Source: Nitrospirales bacterium (GTDB lineage Bacteria > Nitrospirota > Nitrospiria > Nitrospirales > UBA8639). From it: DNA of 64,000 nt. The translations under genes and the position numbers were made by a program. The stretch spans positions 186,001 through 250,000 of the forward strand of contig JAJEJG010000013.1 in assembly GCA_022828225.1 (NCBI GenBank), in the 5' to 3' direction. The notes under the pieces are model-generated. The model searched no databases. It worked only from the letters and a program-made list of their open reading frames with translations, and was not told the origin of the DNA. The number at the start of each line of letters is the position of its first letter. Positions within the stretch are counted from its first letter, which is position 1. This document shows positions 53,002 to 60,866 of the stretch, piece by piece.

Positions 53002-53985
53002 TCAGCCGGACGGCTTTTGGGCCAGGGCAAGTCCGTGAAGTTCGGCCGGATCGGTATACCAAGCCGTGGGGGTAAATCCCGCGCCGGTCAACAGGGCTTC
53101 CACGTGGCGATGCGTATATTTCCTGCTGATTTCCGTGAGGATTTCTTCTCCCTCTTCAAGGCGAAGGGTCAACTCCAATTCGGGAATGGGGATCACTTGA
53201 TCGCGAACCGACCGAAGGTGCATTTCAATTTGCTGTTCGTCATGATTGAACCGGGCCACGTGGTCGAAGTTGTCAGGATCGAATTCCGCTCCAATCACGA
53301 CCTTCAACACGGACAAGATGTTCTTGTTGAACGCGGCCGAGAGCCCGGCCGAATCATTATACGCGGCTTCCAGGTGCTCCACGTCCGTGATGAGTTGAAC
53401 GCCAAGGAGAAAAAAATCATCCGGATCCATTTCCTGAGCGACCGACGACAGAAAGGCCGGGGCCGCTTCAGGTCCCAAGTTGCCGATGGTCCCGCCCAAG
53501 AACACGACCAGGCGTCGTCCGCCCTGCGGAATGTGTTCCAAATGGGCCAGGAAATCCCCAACCACCCCATGCACGTGTAACCCTTCGTATTCCTCAACCA
53601 GTTCTTGCGCCACTCGTCGCACGATGCCCTCGCTGAAATCAAAGGGCACGTAAAACCGGAGCCGGTTCGTCCGGGCCATAGCATCCAACAGGACCCGGGT
53701 TTTGGTGGCTGCTCCGGAGCCCAATTCGACCAATTCCTCGGCACCGGTTCGCGCGATCACGTCATCGGCCACGGTTTTGAGCAATTGGTGTTCCGTGCGA
53801 GTCGGGTAATATTCGGGCACGGCGCAGATCCGTTCAAAGAGCGCGGAGCCGTGATCATCGTAAAAATACTTCGTCGGCAATCGCTTCGGTTTCGACAGCA
53901 GCCCCGAGCGAAGTTCGTCCTTGACGGCATCGGGGTCCTGGTTGGCCAGGTGCACGTCGATCGTGATGTTGGATTGCTTAAGCAT
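53002..53985 (-). CDS. egtD: L-histidine N-alpha-methyltransferase, EgtD
   Basis: A 327-residue methyltransferase with the EgtD features LPTKYFYDDHGSALFERICA, PEYYPTRTEHQLL, ELGSGAATKTRVLLDAM, FLGGTIGNLGPEAA and a C-terminal EEILTEISRKYTHRHVEALL. EgtD uses S-adenosylmethionine to trimethylate histidine to hercynine, the betaine that EgtB converts to the ergothioneine precursor. It is followed on the same strand by the EgtE-like gene. ATG at 53985. Confidence 0.93.
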   Translation of the reverse strand: MLKQSNITIDVHLANQDPDAVKDELRSGLLSKPKRLPTKYFYDDHGSALFERICAVPEYYPTRTEHQLLKTVADDVIARTGAEELVELGSGAATKTRVLLDAMARTNRLRFYVPFDFSEGIVRRVAQELVEEYEGLHVHGVVGDFLAHLEHIPQGGRRLVVFLGGTIGNLGPEAAPAFLSSVAQEMDPDDFFLLGVQLITDVEHLEAAYNDSAGLSAAFNKNILSVLKVVIGAEFDPDNFDHVARFNHDEQQIEMHLRSVRDQVIPIPELELTLRLEEGEEILTEISRKYTHRHVEALLTGAGFTPTAWYTDPAELHGLALAQKPSG

Positions 53986-54083
53986 GAACGCGCATCATGA
54001 TGAAAGGGTGAGGGATAGCGTCGTTGGGAGGAGTGAAATCGTGGAACTGTACTGTAACGGGTCGCTCGCTTTTTGTGCAAGGT

Positions 54084-55646
54084 TCAGGGTTGGACGCCGT
54101 GCGGTCTGACCCACGTTTCCACCCGGCTGAGAAACCCGTCGATCACTAATGCCAGGGCGGCCGCGGGTAAGGCTCCTGAAAGGATCACGGTCGTGTTGGC
54201 CATTTGCAGGCCCGCGACAATCGGCACGCCCAGGCCGCCCGCGCCGATGAACGCGGCCAGCGTGGTCGTGCCCACGGTGATGACCCCTGCCGTGCGGACG
54301 CCGGCCATGATCACGGGCGCGGCCAACGGGAGCCGTACCCAATGGAGGATTTGCCACTCCGTCATGCCGAGGGCGCGAGCCGCGTCCACGGCCTGGGGTG
54401 CGGCATCGCGAAGGCCCGAATAGGTATTTCTGACGATCGGGAACAGGGAATAAATCCATAAGGCGATCACGGCCGGCAGCATACCGATGCCGAACACCGG
54501 GATCATGAAGGCGAGTAACGCGATAGACGGGATCGTTTGAGTCAGTCCGATGCCTCGAATGACGGGTTCGGCAATGGCTTGATGACGTTCGAGCAGCAAG
54601 CCCAAAGGCACGGCCAACAGAATTCCCAAGCCCAAAGCCAGTCCGGCCAATGTCAGATGTTCGATTATTCGCCCCCCAAGATCCGTTCGCTTCGACCACA
54701 TATAAGCAAAGAGCCCTTCCTGATGAGAAACCGGCTGTGTCCCGGTGTCTTCTGTCGTAAAAAGATGAAGGGCCGACAGGGCATCGCGGGCCACCACCTC
54801 CAGCGGTTCCCCTCCTTCCTGCAATCGATAATTCAGTTGCCTCATGGTCTTGTCGTCGAACGCGTTGGTCAGCAAACCCAGGACCCCTCCCAACTCGGGG
54901 TGTTGCGCAAGGGTGGAGCCTCGAATCAATCCCGACGCTTCATAGGGCGGGAAAAAGTGGAGATCGTCTTCGAGCACCACGAAGTCATACTCGGCGAGCC
55001 GCCCGTCGGTCGTATACACGTCCAGCACGTCGATCTCGCCGGCAGCGGCCGCCTGGTACTTGAGCGACTGTTGCATGGCCTGCACGCGTTGAAAGGAAAG
55101 GCCATATCGGGTTTCCAGGCCGGGCAATCCATCGGGCCGGTTGATGAATTCATATCCGAGTCCGGCGGTCAGGGAAGGCGCAATCTCGGCGAGATCCGAA
55201 ATGGTTCGCAAGGGAGTGCCGGCCGTGAGAGAGCGGGGGACGGCAAGCGCATAGGAATTGTCAAACCCCAGCGGATTCAGCCACCACACGTCCCAACGTT
55301 TGAGAAATTCCGCGCGCACGGCGTTGAGCGCCGTTCGTGGGTCTCCGGTCGGCGGTTGCCGGAGAATGCTGACCAGCCCGGTGCCCGTGTATTCGGGATA
55401 GAGGTCGATGGCGCCGGTACGAAGCGCTTCAAAGCAAACTTGGGTGCCCGCCAGTCCCAATCGCCGTTCCACGGAAAGGTCCGTGCGGGCTTCGATGAGT
55501 TGAGCGAAGATTTCGGCCAGGAGTTTGTTCTCCATAAAATTTTTCGAGCCGACGACAATGCGGTCACCCTGGGGAAAGGCCGGCATGGGCGGCAAGACGA
55601 AGAAGACCAGCGCCGCGCAACACAGAGAACGAAGCAGTCCGGTCAT
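54084..55646 (-). CDS. ABC transporter: substrate-binding domain fused to permease (betaine/ergothioneine type)
   Basis: The 520-residue product begins with a signal segment (about 1-25). A periplasmic OpuAC/OsmX-like binding domain follows (about 28-290; VGSKNFMENKLLAEIFAQLI, DLYPEYTGTGLVSIL, YGLSFQRVQAMQQS). The C-terminal half is a permease (about 325-515) with the EAA-like loop DAARALGMTEWQILHWVRLP. The family imports quaternary amines; EgtU-type members carry ergothioneine, though known ones have permease first and binding domain last. Flanked by egtD/E and egtB, the likely substrate is ergothioneine, hercynine or a related betaine. It overlaps its ATPase gene by four bases (ATGA). Confidence 0.8.
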   Translation of the reverse strand: MTGLLRSLCCAALVFFVLPPMPAFPQGDRIVVGSKNFMENKLLAEIFAQLIEARTDLSVERRLGLAGTQVCFEALRTGAIDLYPEYTGTGLVSILRQPPTGDPRTALNAVRAEFLKRWDVWWLNPLGFDNSYALAVPRSLTAGTPLRTISDLAEIAPSLTAGLGYEFINRPDGLPGLETRYGLSFQRVQAMQQSLKYQAAAAGEIDVLDVYTTDGRLAEYDFVVLEDDLHFFPPYEASGLIRGSTLAQHPELGGVLGLLTNAFDDKTMRQLNYRLQEGGEPLEVVARDALSALHLFTTEDTGTQPVSHQEGLFAYMWSKRTDLGGRIIEHLTLAGLALGLGILLAVPLGLLLERHQAIAEPVIRGIGLTQTIPSIALLAFMIPVFGIGMLPAVIALWIYSLFPIVRNTYSGLRDAAPQAVDAARALGMTEWQILHWVRLPLAAPVIMAGVRTAGVITVGTTTLAAFIGAGGLGVPIVAGLQMANTTVILSGALPAAALALVIDGFLSRVETWVRPHGVQP

Positions 55647-56395
55647 GCGTGCGCTCCGTGGGATTGATGGCGGAGCAATTGCACCACGTAGTCGTGGGCC
55701 GGAGCATTGAGCAGGTCGACCGGGGTTCCGATCTGCAAGAGACGACCTTCCTTCAGCACCGCGATGCGGTCGCCGAGTTGCAAGGCTTCGTCCACGTCAT
55801 GGGTGACCATGATCATGGTTTTGTTGAGGCGTTGTTTCAGACTCAGAAATTGACGCTGGAGTTCGTGACGGGTAATCGCGTCGAGGGCGCCGAAGGGTTC
55901 GTCGAGGAGGACGATCCCGGGATCGGCCGCCAAGGCGCGCGCAAAGGCCACGCGTTGTCGTTGCCCGCCGGACAATTCAATGGGATAACGCGTTCGAAAC
56001 TGTTGCGGCTCAAGCTGAACAAGGTTCAGGAGTTCATGCACCCGGCTTGTTCGTCGTTCGGGTTCCCATCCGAGTAAACGCGGCACTAGGCCGACGTTCT
56101 CTTCGACGGTCCAATGCGGCAGCAATCCGGCGTCCTGCTGCACGTACCCGACGCGGCGACGGAGATCGATGGGGTCTTTGACTCGTACCGGTTCGTCATG
56201 GATGCACACCTCTCCCGAGCTGGGATGGGTCAACCCGTTGAACAACCGGAGCAGGGTGGTTTTACCGGACCCGCTTTCCCCGATCAGGACGAGGGTTTCT
56301 CCTTCAGCCACTTCGAGATCAATGTGTTCGAGGACACGAACGTCAGGGCCGAACTCCTTGCTCACGTCGCGGATACTCAGGACAGGTGGGTTCAT
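55643..56395 (-). CDS. ABC transporter ATPase, betaine/EgtV-like
   Basis: A 250-residue ATPase with Walker A GESGSGKT, the signature ELSGGQRQRVAFARAL, Walker B GIVLLDEPFGALD and switch MIMVTHDVDEAL. It drives the fused permease encoded immediately downstream. ATG 56395 is chosen because GGAGGGAACG is just upstream; a frame from 56407 is possible. The regulatory CBS tail found on OpuA-type ATPases is missing. Confidence 0.9.
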   Translation of the reverse strand: MNPPVLSIRDVSKEFGPDVRVLEHIDLEVAEGETLVLIGESGSGKTTLLRLFNGLTHPSSGEVCIHDEPVRVKDPIDLRRRVGYVQQDAGLLPHWTVEENVGLVPRLLGWEPERRTSRVHELLNLVQLEPQQFRTRYPIELSGGQRQRVAFARALAADPGIVLLDEPFGALDAITRHELQRQFLSLKQRLNKTMIMVTHDVDEALQLGDRIAVLKEGRLLQIGTPVDLLNAPAHDYVVQLLRHQSHGAHA

Positions 56396-56446
56396 CGTTC
56401 CCTCCAACTCCCTCTCCCTTGGAGGAAGAGGGGGCTTCTTGATTTT

Positions 56447-56479
56447 CCTCCTTTGTAAGGAGGGGATAGGGGAGGTAGA
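56447..56479. repeat. CCTCCTTTGTAAGGAGG repeat, copy 3
   Basis: CCTCCTTTGTAAGGAGGGG then ATAGGGGAGGTAGA, close to copies at 46230-46265 and 46321-46356. It lies in the divergent gap between the ABC ATPase and egtB genes. Confidence 0.7.
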
Positions 56480-56583
56480 AGGTTTGTATTTTTTCTTGAC
56501 AAGACCGGTGACGGATATATTACAAAGCGAAAGAGCTTATCGGCTCCCCCGCGACGCAGTCAGCGTAGCCTCGCAGATGTACA

Positions 56584-57813
56584 ATGTCTGATCCCCCGGG
56601 AATTATGCCCCGTTTGGTTGAAATACGGAAGGAATTATCCGCGGCGCGGGCGTGCACCGATCACATCTTTTCCCTGTTCCGACCGGAGACGCTCTATCAG
56701 CGCCCGATTCCGGAACGCCATCGCCTCGTGTTTTACCTCGGCCATCTGGAGGCGTTCGATTGGAACCAGATCTGTCGCTGGACGTTGGGGCAGTCTTCTT
56801 TTCATGACACGTTCGATTCACTGTTCGAGGCGGGGATTGATCCCGAGGTCGGCTCGGCACAGGCAGACGTGCCTTCGGACTGGCCTTCGCTCGAAGAAAT
56901 CCGGCGTTACAACGTCAAAGCGCGGGAATCGGTCGATCGAGCGCTGGAAGACGCTCCGGAAACAGTCCTGCGCATGGCGGTCGAGCACCGGTGGATGCAC
57001 GCGGAAACCACGGCCTACCTGTTGCATCACGTGACGCACGACGGCAAAACTGCTCCGTCATTGTCGCCACCTCCTGCAAGTCCGTCTCCCGGTCACGTTA
57101 TGATCGACGTTCCGCAGGGCGCGGCGACGCTCGGCCGTTCCGACGGGTTCGGCTGGGATAATGAATTCAATGAACATCGGCAAGACGTACCGGCCTTTGC
57201 GATCAGCAAGTACAAGATCACCAACGAACAATATCGGGCATTCGTCGAACAAGGCGGTCCCGTCCCCCCGTTTTGGGTCAAGTGGGGCGAGCGCTGGTTC
57301 CTGTCGACAATGTTCGAAGACGTTCCGCTTCCCCCGCATTGGCCCGTCTACGTGTCCCTGCGAGACGCGCAGGTCTATGCGCAATGGGCCGGGCTCTCAC
57401 TGCCGACCGAAGCGCAATATCATCGCGCGGCGTACGGGACGCCGGGCGGCGAAGAGCGCGCCTATCCCTGGGGTGACGAGATCACCAACGGCGTGCACGG
57501 TAATTTTCATTTTCGGTTTTGGAACCCGGTCCCCGTCACGGCCAATCCGCAAGGTGACAGTGCCTTCAGGGTGTCCCAGTTGGTCGGAAACGGATGGGAA
57601 TGGACATCGACGCGGTTTCATCCCTTTGAAGGCTTCGAGCCCTATCCCACCTATCCCGGATACTCCGCGCGCTTCTTCGACGACGACCATTTCATCGTCA
57701 AAGGCGGCGGCCCCACCACGGCTTCGTGCCTGTTACGTCGCTCATTCCGGAATTGGTTTCGCCAGGACTATCCCTACGCCCACGCCGGCTTCCGGTGTGT
57801 GCAAAACACCTGA
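56584..57813 (+). CDS. egtB: EgtB-like sulfoxide synthase (DinB + SUMF domains)
   Basis: A 409-residue protein. Its N-terminal DinB-like four-helix domain (about 10-150) has the candidate iron-binding histidines in FYLGHLEAFDWNQI and HRWMHAETTAYLLHH. A C-terminal formylglycine-generating-enzyme fold follows (about 170-408), with NEFNEHRQDVPAFAISKYKI, WAGLSLPTEAQYHRAAYGTP, LVGNGWEWTST and RNWFRQDYPYAHAGFRC. EgtB couples hercynine to cysteine (or glutamylcysteine) with oxygen. No egtA/egtC is nearby, so cysteine may be used directly. SenA-type selenoneine enzymes are similar, but no senB/senC partner is seen. Confidence 0.85.
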   Translation: MSDPPGIMPRLVEIRKELSAARACTDHIFSLFRPETLYQRPIPERHRLVFYLGHLEAFDWNQICRWTLGQSSFHDTFDSLFEAGIDPEVGSAQADVPSDWPSLEEIRRYNVKARESVDRALEDAPETVLRMAVEHRWMHAETTAYLLHHVTHDGKTAPSLSPPPASPSPGHVMIDVPQGAATLGRSDGFGWDNEFNEHRQDVPAFAISKYKITNEQYRAFVEQGGPVPPFWVKWGERWFLSTMFEDVPLPPHWPVYVSLRDAQVYAQWAGLSLPTEAQYHRAAYGTPGGEERAYPWGDEITNGVHGNFHFRFWNPVPVTANPQGDSAFRVSQLVGNGWEWTSTRFHPFEGFEPYPTYPGYSARFFDDDHFIVKGGGPTTASCLLRRSFRNWFRQDYPYAHAGFRCVQNT

Positions 57814-57862
57814 CCGCTTTTTGCCTTAGACGGAACCAAAAGAGAACGTCTCTTTGATGAGT

Positions 57863-58249
57863 TTACCAGATTCGGCGAACGCCGTATTGATCGAAGAGTG
57901 TCTCAATGGAGATGAGAACGAGGTTGCGCCCCAGGGCCTGGGCTATCAGCAATCGGTCGAATGGATCGCGAAGGGGACCCTGCAACGCGCCGGCGCGGGC
58001 CGCGTCCTCCACGGTGACGGGCAACTCGCCGAAGCCCTGGTCGGCAATGGCTCCGGGTATATCGGGCGCGACCGCGTCGGCGCTGGGAAGTTTGCCGATA
58101 CGGTGCTTCGTGGCAATCTCCCAAGCGGACGCCGCGCTGACGAGGATGTTGTTGTCCTCGTTTTCGATGACCTGCCGAGAGGATTGCGGAAGGCGTGTGT
58201 CGTCCGTAAGCCACCAGAGAAACGTGTGGGTGTCCAGCAGCGCCAGCAC
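57863..58249 (-). CDS. vapC: PIN-domain toxin, VapC family
   Basis: A 128-residue PIN-domain ribonuclease. The acidic metal-binding residues are Asp6 (LLDTHTFLWW), Glu44 (SAWEIATKHRIGKL) and Asp95/Asp98 (RDPFDRLLIAQAL). It starts six bases after the antitoxin gene, as usual for type II toxin-antitoxin operons. Such toxins cut specific RNAs, often tRNA, when the antitoxin is lost. Confidence 0.9.
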   Translation of the reverse strand: MLALLDTHTFLWWLTDDTRLPQSSRQVIENEDNNILVSAASAWEIATKHRIGKLPSADAVAPDIPGAIADQGFGELPVTVEDAARAGALQGPLRDPFDRLLIAQALGRNLVLISIETLFDQYGVRRIW

Positions 58250-58255
58250 TGCGAC

Positions 58256-58507
58256 TCACCGTTCCCTGGTCTTATATTCACCCTCCCATGCCCTTAACTC
58301 ATCTTCCGGCAACGGGTCGAAGAAACTGTCGGGGACAGCGATCTTTCCCTTGAGCGTTCCGGGTCGGCGCTTGCTACGGCGCTGGCAGGCCACGAGTTGG
58401 GCAACCGGCTTTCCGTTGCGCGCAATGACCACTTCCTCGCCACCCTCGACTTGCGCAAGCAGACGTGACAGGTTGGTTTTCGCTTCATGAACGTTCACTG
58501 TGACCAT
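58256..58507 (-). CDS. Antitoxin, Phd/YefM family
   Basis: An 83-residue protein. Its N-terminal Phd/YefM DNA-binding fold (MVTVNVHEAKTNLSRLLAQV; GEEVVIARNGKPVAQLV) is followed by a toxin-binding tail (KGKIAVPDSFFDPLPEDELR). It neutralises the PIN toxin encoded downstream and should repress its own operon. AAGGAGGCAGCG lies before the ATG, and a palindromic operator is at 58528-58547. Confidence 0.9.
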   Translation of the reverse strand: MVTVNVHEAKTNLSRLLAQVEGGEEVVIARNGKPVAQLVACQRRSKRRPGTLKGKIAVPDSFFDPLPEDELRAWEGEYKTRER

Positions 58508-58527
58508 CGCTGCCTCCTTGATAGTTA

Positions 58528-58547
58528 TTAGCTAATGCTATAGCTAA
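58528..58547. promoter_or_regulatory. Palindromic operator of the toxin-antitoxin operon
   Basis: TTAGCTA-N6-TAGCTAA, a perfect inverted repeat 20 bases upstream of the antitoxin start, in an AT-rich patch (TAGTTATTAGCTAATGC). Position and symmetry fit binding of a Phd/YefM dimer for autorepression. Confidence 0.7.
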
Positions 58548-58586
58548 CAAGATGGTCTGTCAAGCGGATGTACGGGGCCGCCATTT

Positions 58587-60389
58587 TTACTCCGGCAGAC
58601 GAATGCGTTCGACTAATGCCCTGATCTTGGCAGGCGGGGGCGGGGTGCATTGCGAGATTGTCAGTGCGACGTACAGGTTCAGGATCATGCCGACCGTGCC
58701 GATGCCTTCCGGCGAAATGCCGAGAAACCAGTTGGCCGGGACGTTCTCCGCCATGGGCGCGATGAACACGCCTTTGAAATACAGGATGTAGCCCATGGTA
58801 AAGATGAGCCCCGTCAGCATCCCGGCAATGGCGCCCCATTTGTTCATACGGGTACTGAAGATGCCCAGCAGGATGACCGGGAACAGGGACGAGGCGGCCA
58901 GTCCGAAGGCGAACGCCACCACCTGGGCCACGAAGGCCGGGGGATTGGACCCGAGATACCCCGCGATGGCAATGGACACGGCCGCGGCGATACGGCCAGC
59001 GGTCAATTCCTTTTTTTCCGGCAGGTTTTTCGCGAAGGTGCTTTTCAGGATGTCGTGCGACACGGCCACGGAAATGACCAATAACAGGCCCGCGGCGGTG
59101 GACAGGGCCGCGGCAATGCCACCGGCGGCAATCAAGGCAATCACCCAATCGGGCAGGCCGGCAATTTCCGGGTTGGCCAACACCATGATGTCCCGGTCCA
59201 CGTAGACTTCATTGGCAAAGGGCGCGCCCTCGGCCACGTCGCCGGAACCCGGATTCGTGACCAGGCGTTGCCCCGATTCGCCGCTGGCATCGCCGGCGAA
59301 GACGGGTTTGCCGCCGGCGAAGGCTTGGCCGGCCGCGTGCTGGACGTGGCCGTCGCGGTTGTGATCGTACCAGGCGATCAGGCCCGAGTTTTCCCACGTA
59401 CGAAACCAGCCCGGCATGGTCTCATACGCGGTGCCCGTACCGTCGGGGCCGTTGACGGTCGTAATGAGATTCAACCGCGCCAGGCCGCCGACGGCCGGGG
59501 CCACGGTATAGAGCAGGGCGATAAAGACCAGAGCCCAGGCCGCGGACCGTCGTGCATCAGCCACGTGAGGCACGGTAAAAAACCGCACGATCACGTGGGG
59601 CAGGCCCGCAGTGCCCGCCATCAGCGCAAACGTAATCGCCAGCACGTTGATCATGGAACTATCGTTGAAGGGGTGCGTATACGCGGTGAACCCCAGGTCC
59701 ATGAGGACCCGGTCCAGCTTCAGCAGCAGAGCGCCGGACCCATCCGCCATGTCGGACCCCAGGGCCAACTGCGGAACCGGGTTGCCGGTCAATTGCATGG
59801 AGATGAACACGGCCGGAACCGTATAGGCGAAGATCAACACGCAGTATTGCGCCACTTGGGTGTAGGTAATACCTTTCATCCCGCCGAGTACGGCGTAGAC
59901 GAACACGATACCCATCCCGACGGCCAGGCCCACGTCGATGTCCACCTCGAGAAAGCGGGAAAACACGATGCCGACCCCACGCATTTGTCCGGCCACGTAG
60001 GTAAAGGAGATGAAGATGAGACACAGCGCGGCCACGAAGCGGGCCAAGTCCGAATCATACCGTTCACCGATAAACTCCGGCACGGTAAATTTGCCGAATT
60101 TTCGCAAATAGGGCGCAAGCAGCATGGCCAGCAACACGTACCCGCCGGTCCAGCCCATGAGGTACATGCTGCCTTCATACCCGAGAAAGGCGATCAGGCC
60201 CGCCATGCTGATGAAGGACGCCGCCGACATCCAGTCGGCCGCGGTGGCCATGCCGTTGGCCACGGGCGGGACGTGCTTGCCGGCGATGTAAAACTCACTG
60301 GTGCTGTGGGCCCGGGCCCAAAACGCAATCCCGATGTACACCACAAACGTGAACCCCACGACGACTGTCGTCAAAACCTGCAAACTCAT
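58587..60389 (-). CDS. Sodium:solute symporter (SSS family, ActP/VC_2705 type)
   Basis: A 600-residue symporter with about 13 helices. It has the SSS signature regions STSEFYIAGKHVPPVANGMA, ATAADWMSAASFISMAGLI and AAALSTAAGLLLVISVAVSHD. A roughly 110-residue hydrophilic insert (about 310-420) includes DHNRDGHVQ, an EF-hand-like loop; inserts of this kind occur in the VC_2705 subgroup. These proteins take up small carboxylates such as acetate with sodium. It overlaps the DUF4212 gene by four bases (ATGA), so the two form one transporter. Confidence 0.85.
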   Translation of the reverse strand: MSLQVLTTVVVGFTFVVYIGIAFWARAHSTSEFYIAGKHVPPVANGMATAADWMSAASFISMAGLIAFLGYEGSMYLMGWTGGYVLLAMLLAPYLRKFGKFTVPEFIGERYDSDLARFVAALCLIFISFTYVAGQMRGVGIVFSRFLEVDIDVGLAVGMGIVFVYAVLGGMKGITYTQVAQYCVLIFAYTVPAVFISMQLTGNPVPQLALGSDMADGSGALLLKLDRVLMDLGFTAYTHPFNDSSMINVLAITFALMAGTAGLPHVIVRFFTVPHVADARRSAAWALVFIALLYTVAPAVGGLARLNLITTVNGPDGTGTAYETMPGWFRTWENSGLIAWYDHNRDGHVQHAAGQAFAGGKPVFAGDASGESGQRLVTNPGSGDVAEGAPFANEVYVDRDIMVLANPEIAGLPDWVIALIAAGGIAAALSTAAGLLLVISVAVSHDILKSTFAKNLPEKKELTAGRIAAAVSIAIAGYLGSNPPAFVAQVVAFAFGLAASSLFPVILLGIFSTRMNKWGAIAGMLTGLIFTMGYILYFKGVFIAPMAENVPANWFLGISPEGIGTVGMILNLYVALTISQCTPPPPAKIRALVERIRLPE

Positions 60390-60655
60390 GCGTCGTTCCC
60401 TGTGTCACGTTCGGCCCGGTAGCGTTGATCCAGTTTGGTGACTCGCCAATTGTAAAAGAAGATCAGGGCGACAAAGACATACATGGCCCCCTGTTGCGCA
60501 AACCAGAAGCCCAGCTTGTACCCACCCAGAGAAAAGCGATTCAGTTGTTCGACAAAGAGAATGCCGCAGCCATAAGACACCGCACCCCACAGCGTGAGGC
60601 ACAAGGCAATCAGCCGCAGGTTGGCCTTCCAATAGTCGCTGGAACGAATGCTCAT
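60386..60655 (-). CDS. DUF4212 small subunit of the sodium:solute symporter
   Basis: An 89-residue protein with two membrane helices (LRLIALCLTLWGAVSYGCGI; GFWFAQQGAMYVFVALIFFY), the family pattern YWKANLRLI near the start, and a charged tail (RVTKLDQRYRAERD). DUF4212 genes typically precede VC_2705-type SSS symporters. Start at 60655. Confidence 0.88.
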   Translation of the reverse strand: MSIRSSDYWKANLRLIALCLTLWGAVSYGCGILFVEQLNRFSLGGYKLGFWFAQQGAMYVFVALIFFYNWRVTKLDQRYRAERDTGNDA

Positions 60656-60718
60656 GGTGTCCCGGTTTCCCGTTGTGTGATGGCCGCCCAAATAGCCCTC
60701 GCCTCTTTCGCCGAATCA

Positions 60719-60747
60719 TGGAACAAGGATTCAATCTGCCGTATAAT
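60719..60747 (+). promoter_or_regulatory. Candidate promoter of the ECF transporter operon
   Basis: TGGAAC (60719-60724), a 17-base spacer and a perfect TATAAT (60742-60747), about 120 bases before the fused ECF gene. The -35 is weak. Confidence 0.4.
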
Positions 60748-60866
60748 GCCAAATTCATCGACAATTTTACACAAAAAGAAAGTCAGAATTGGTCGGTTTT
60801 GCGTAGCGTAACGTCCCCGACAATTCACTGGCCGCTTAAGTCTCCGCTCACTTCTTAAAGCCCCCA

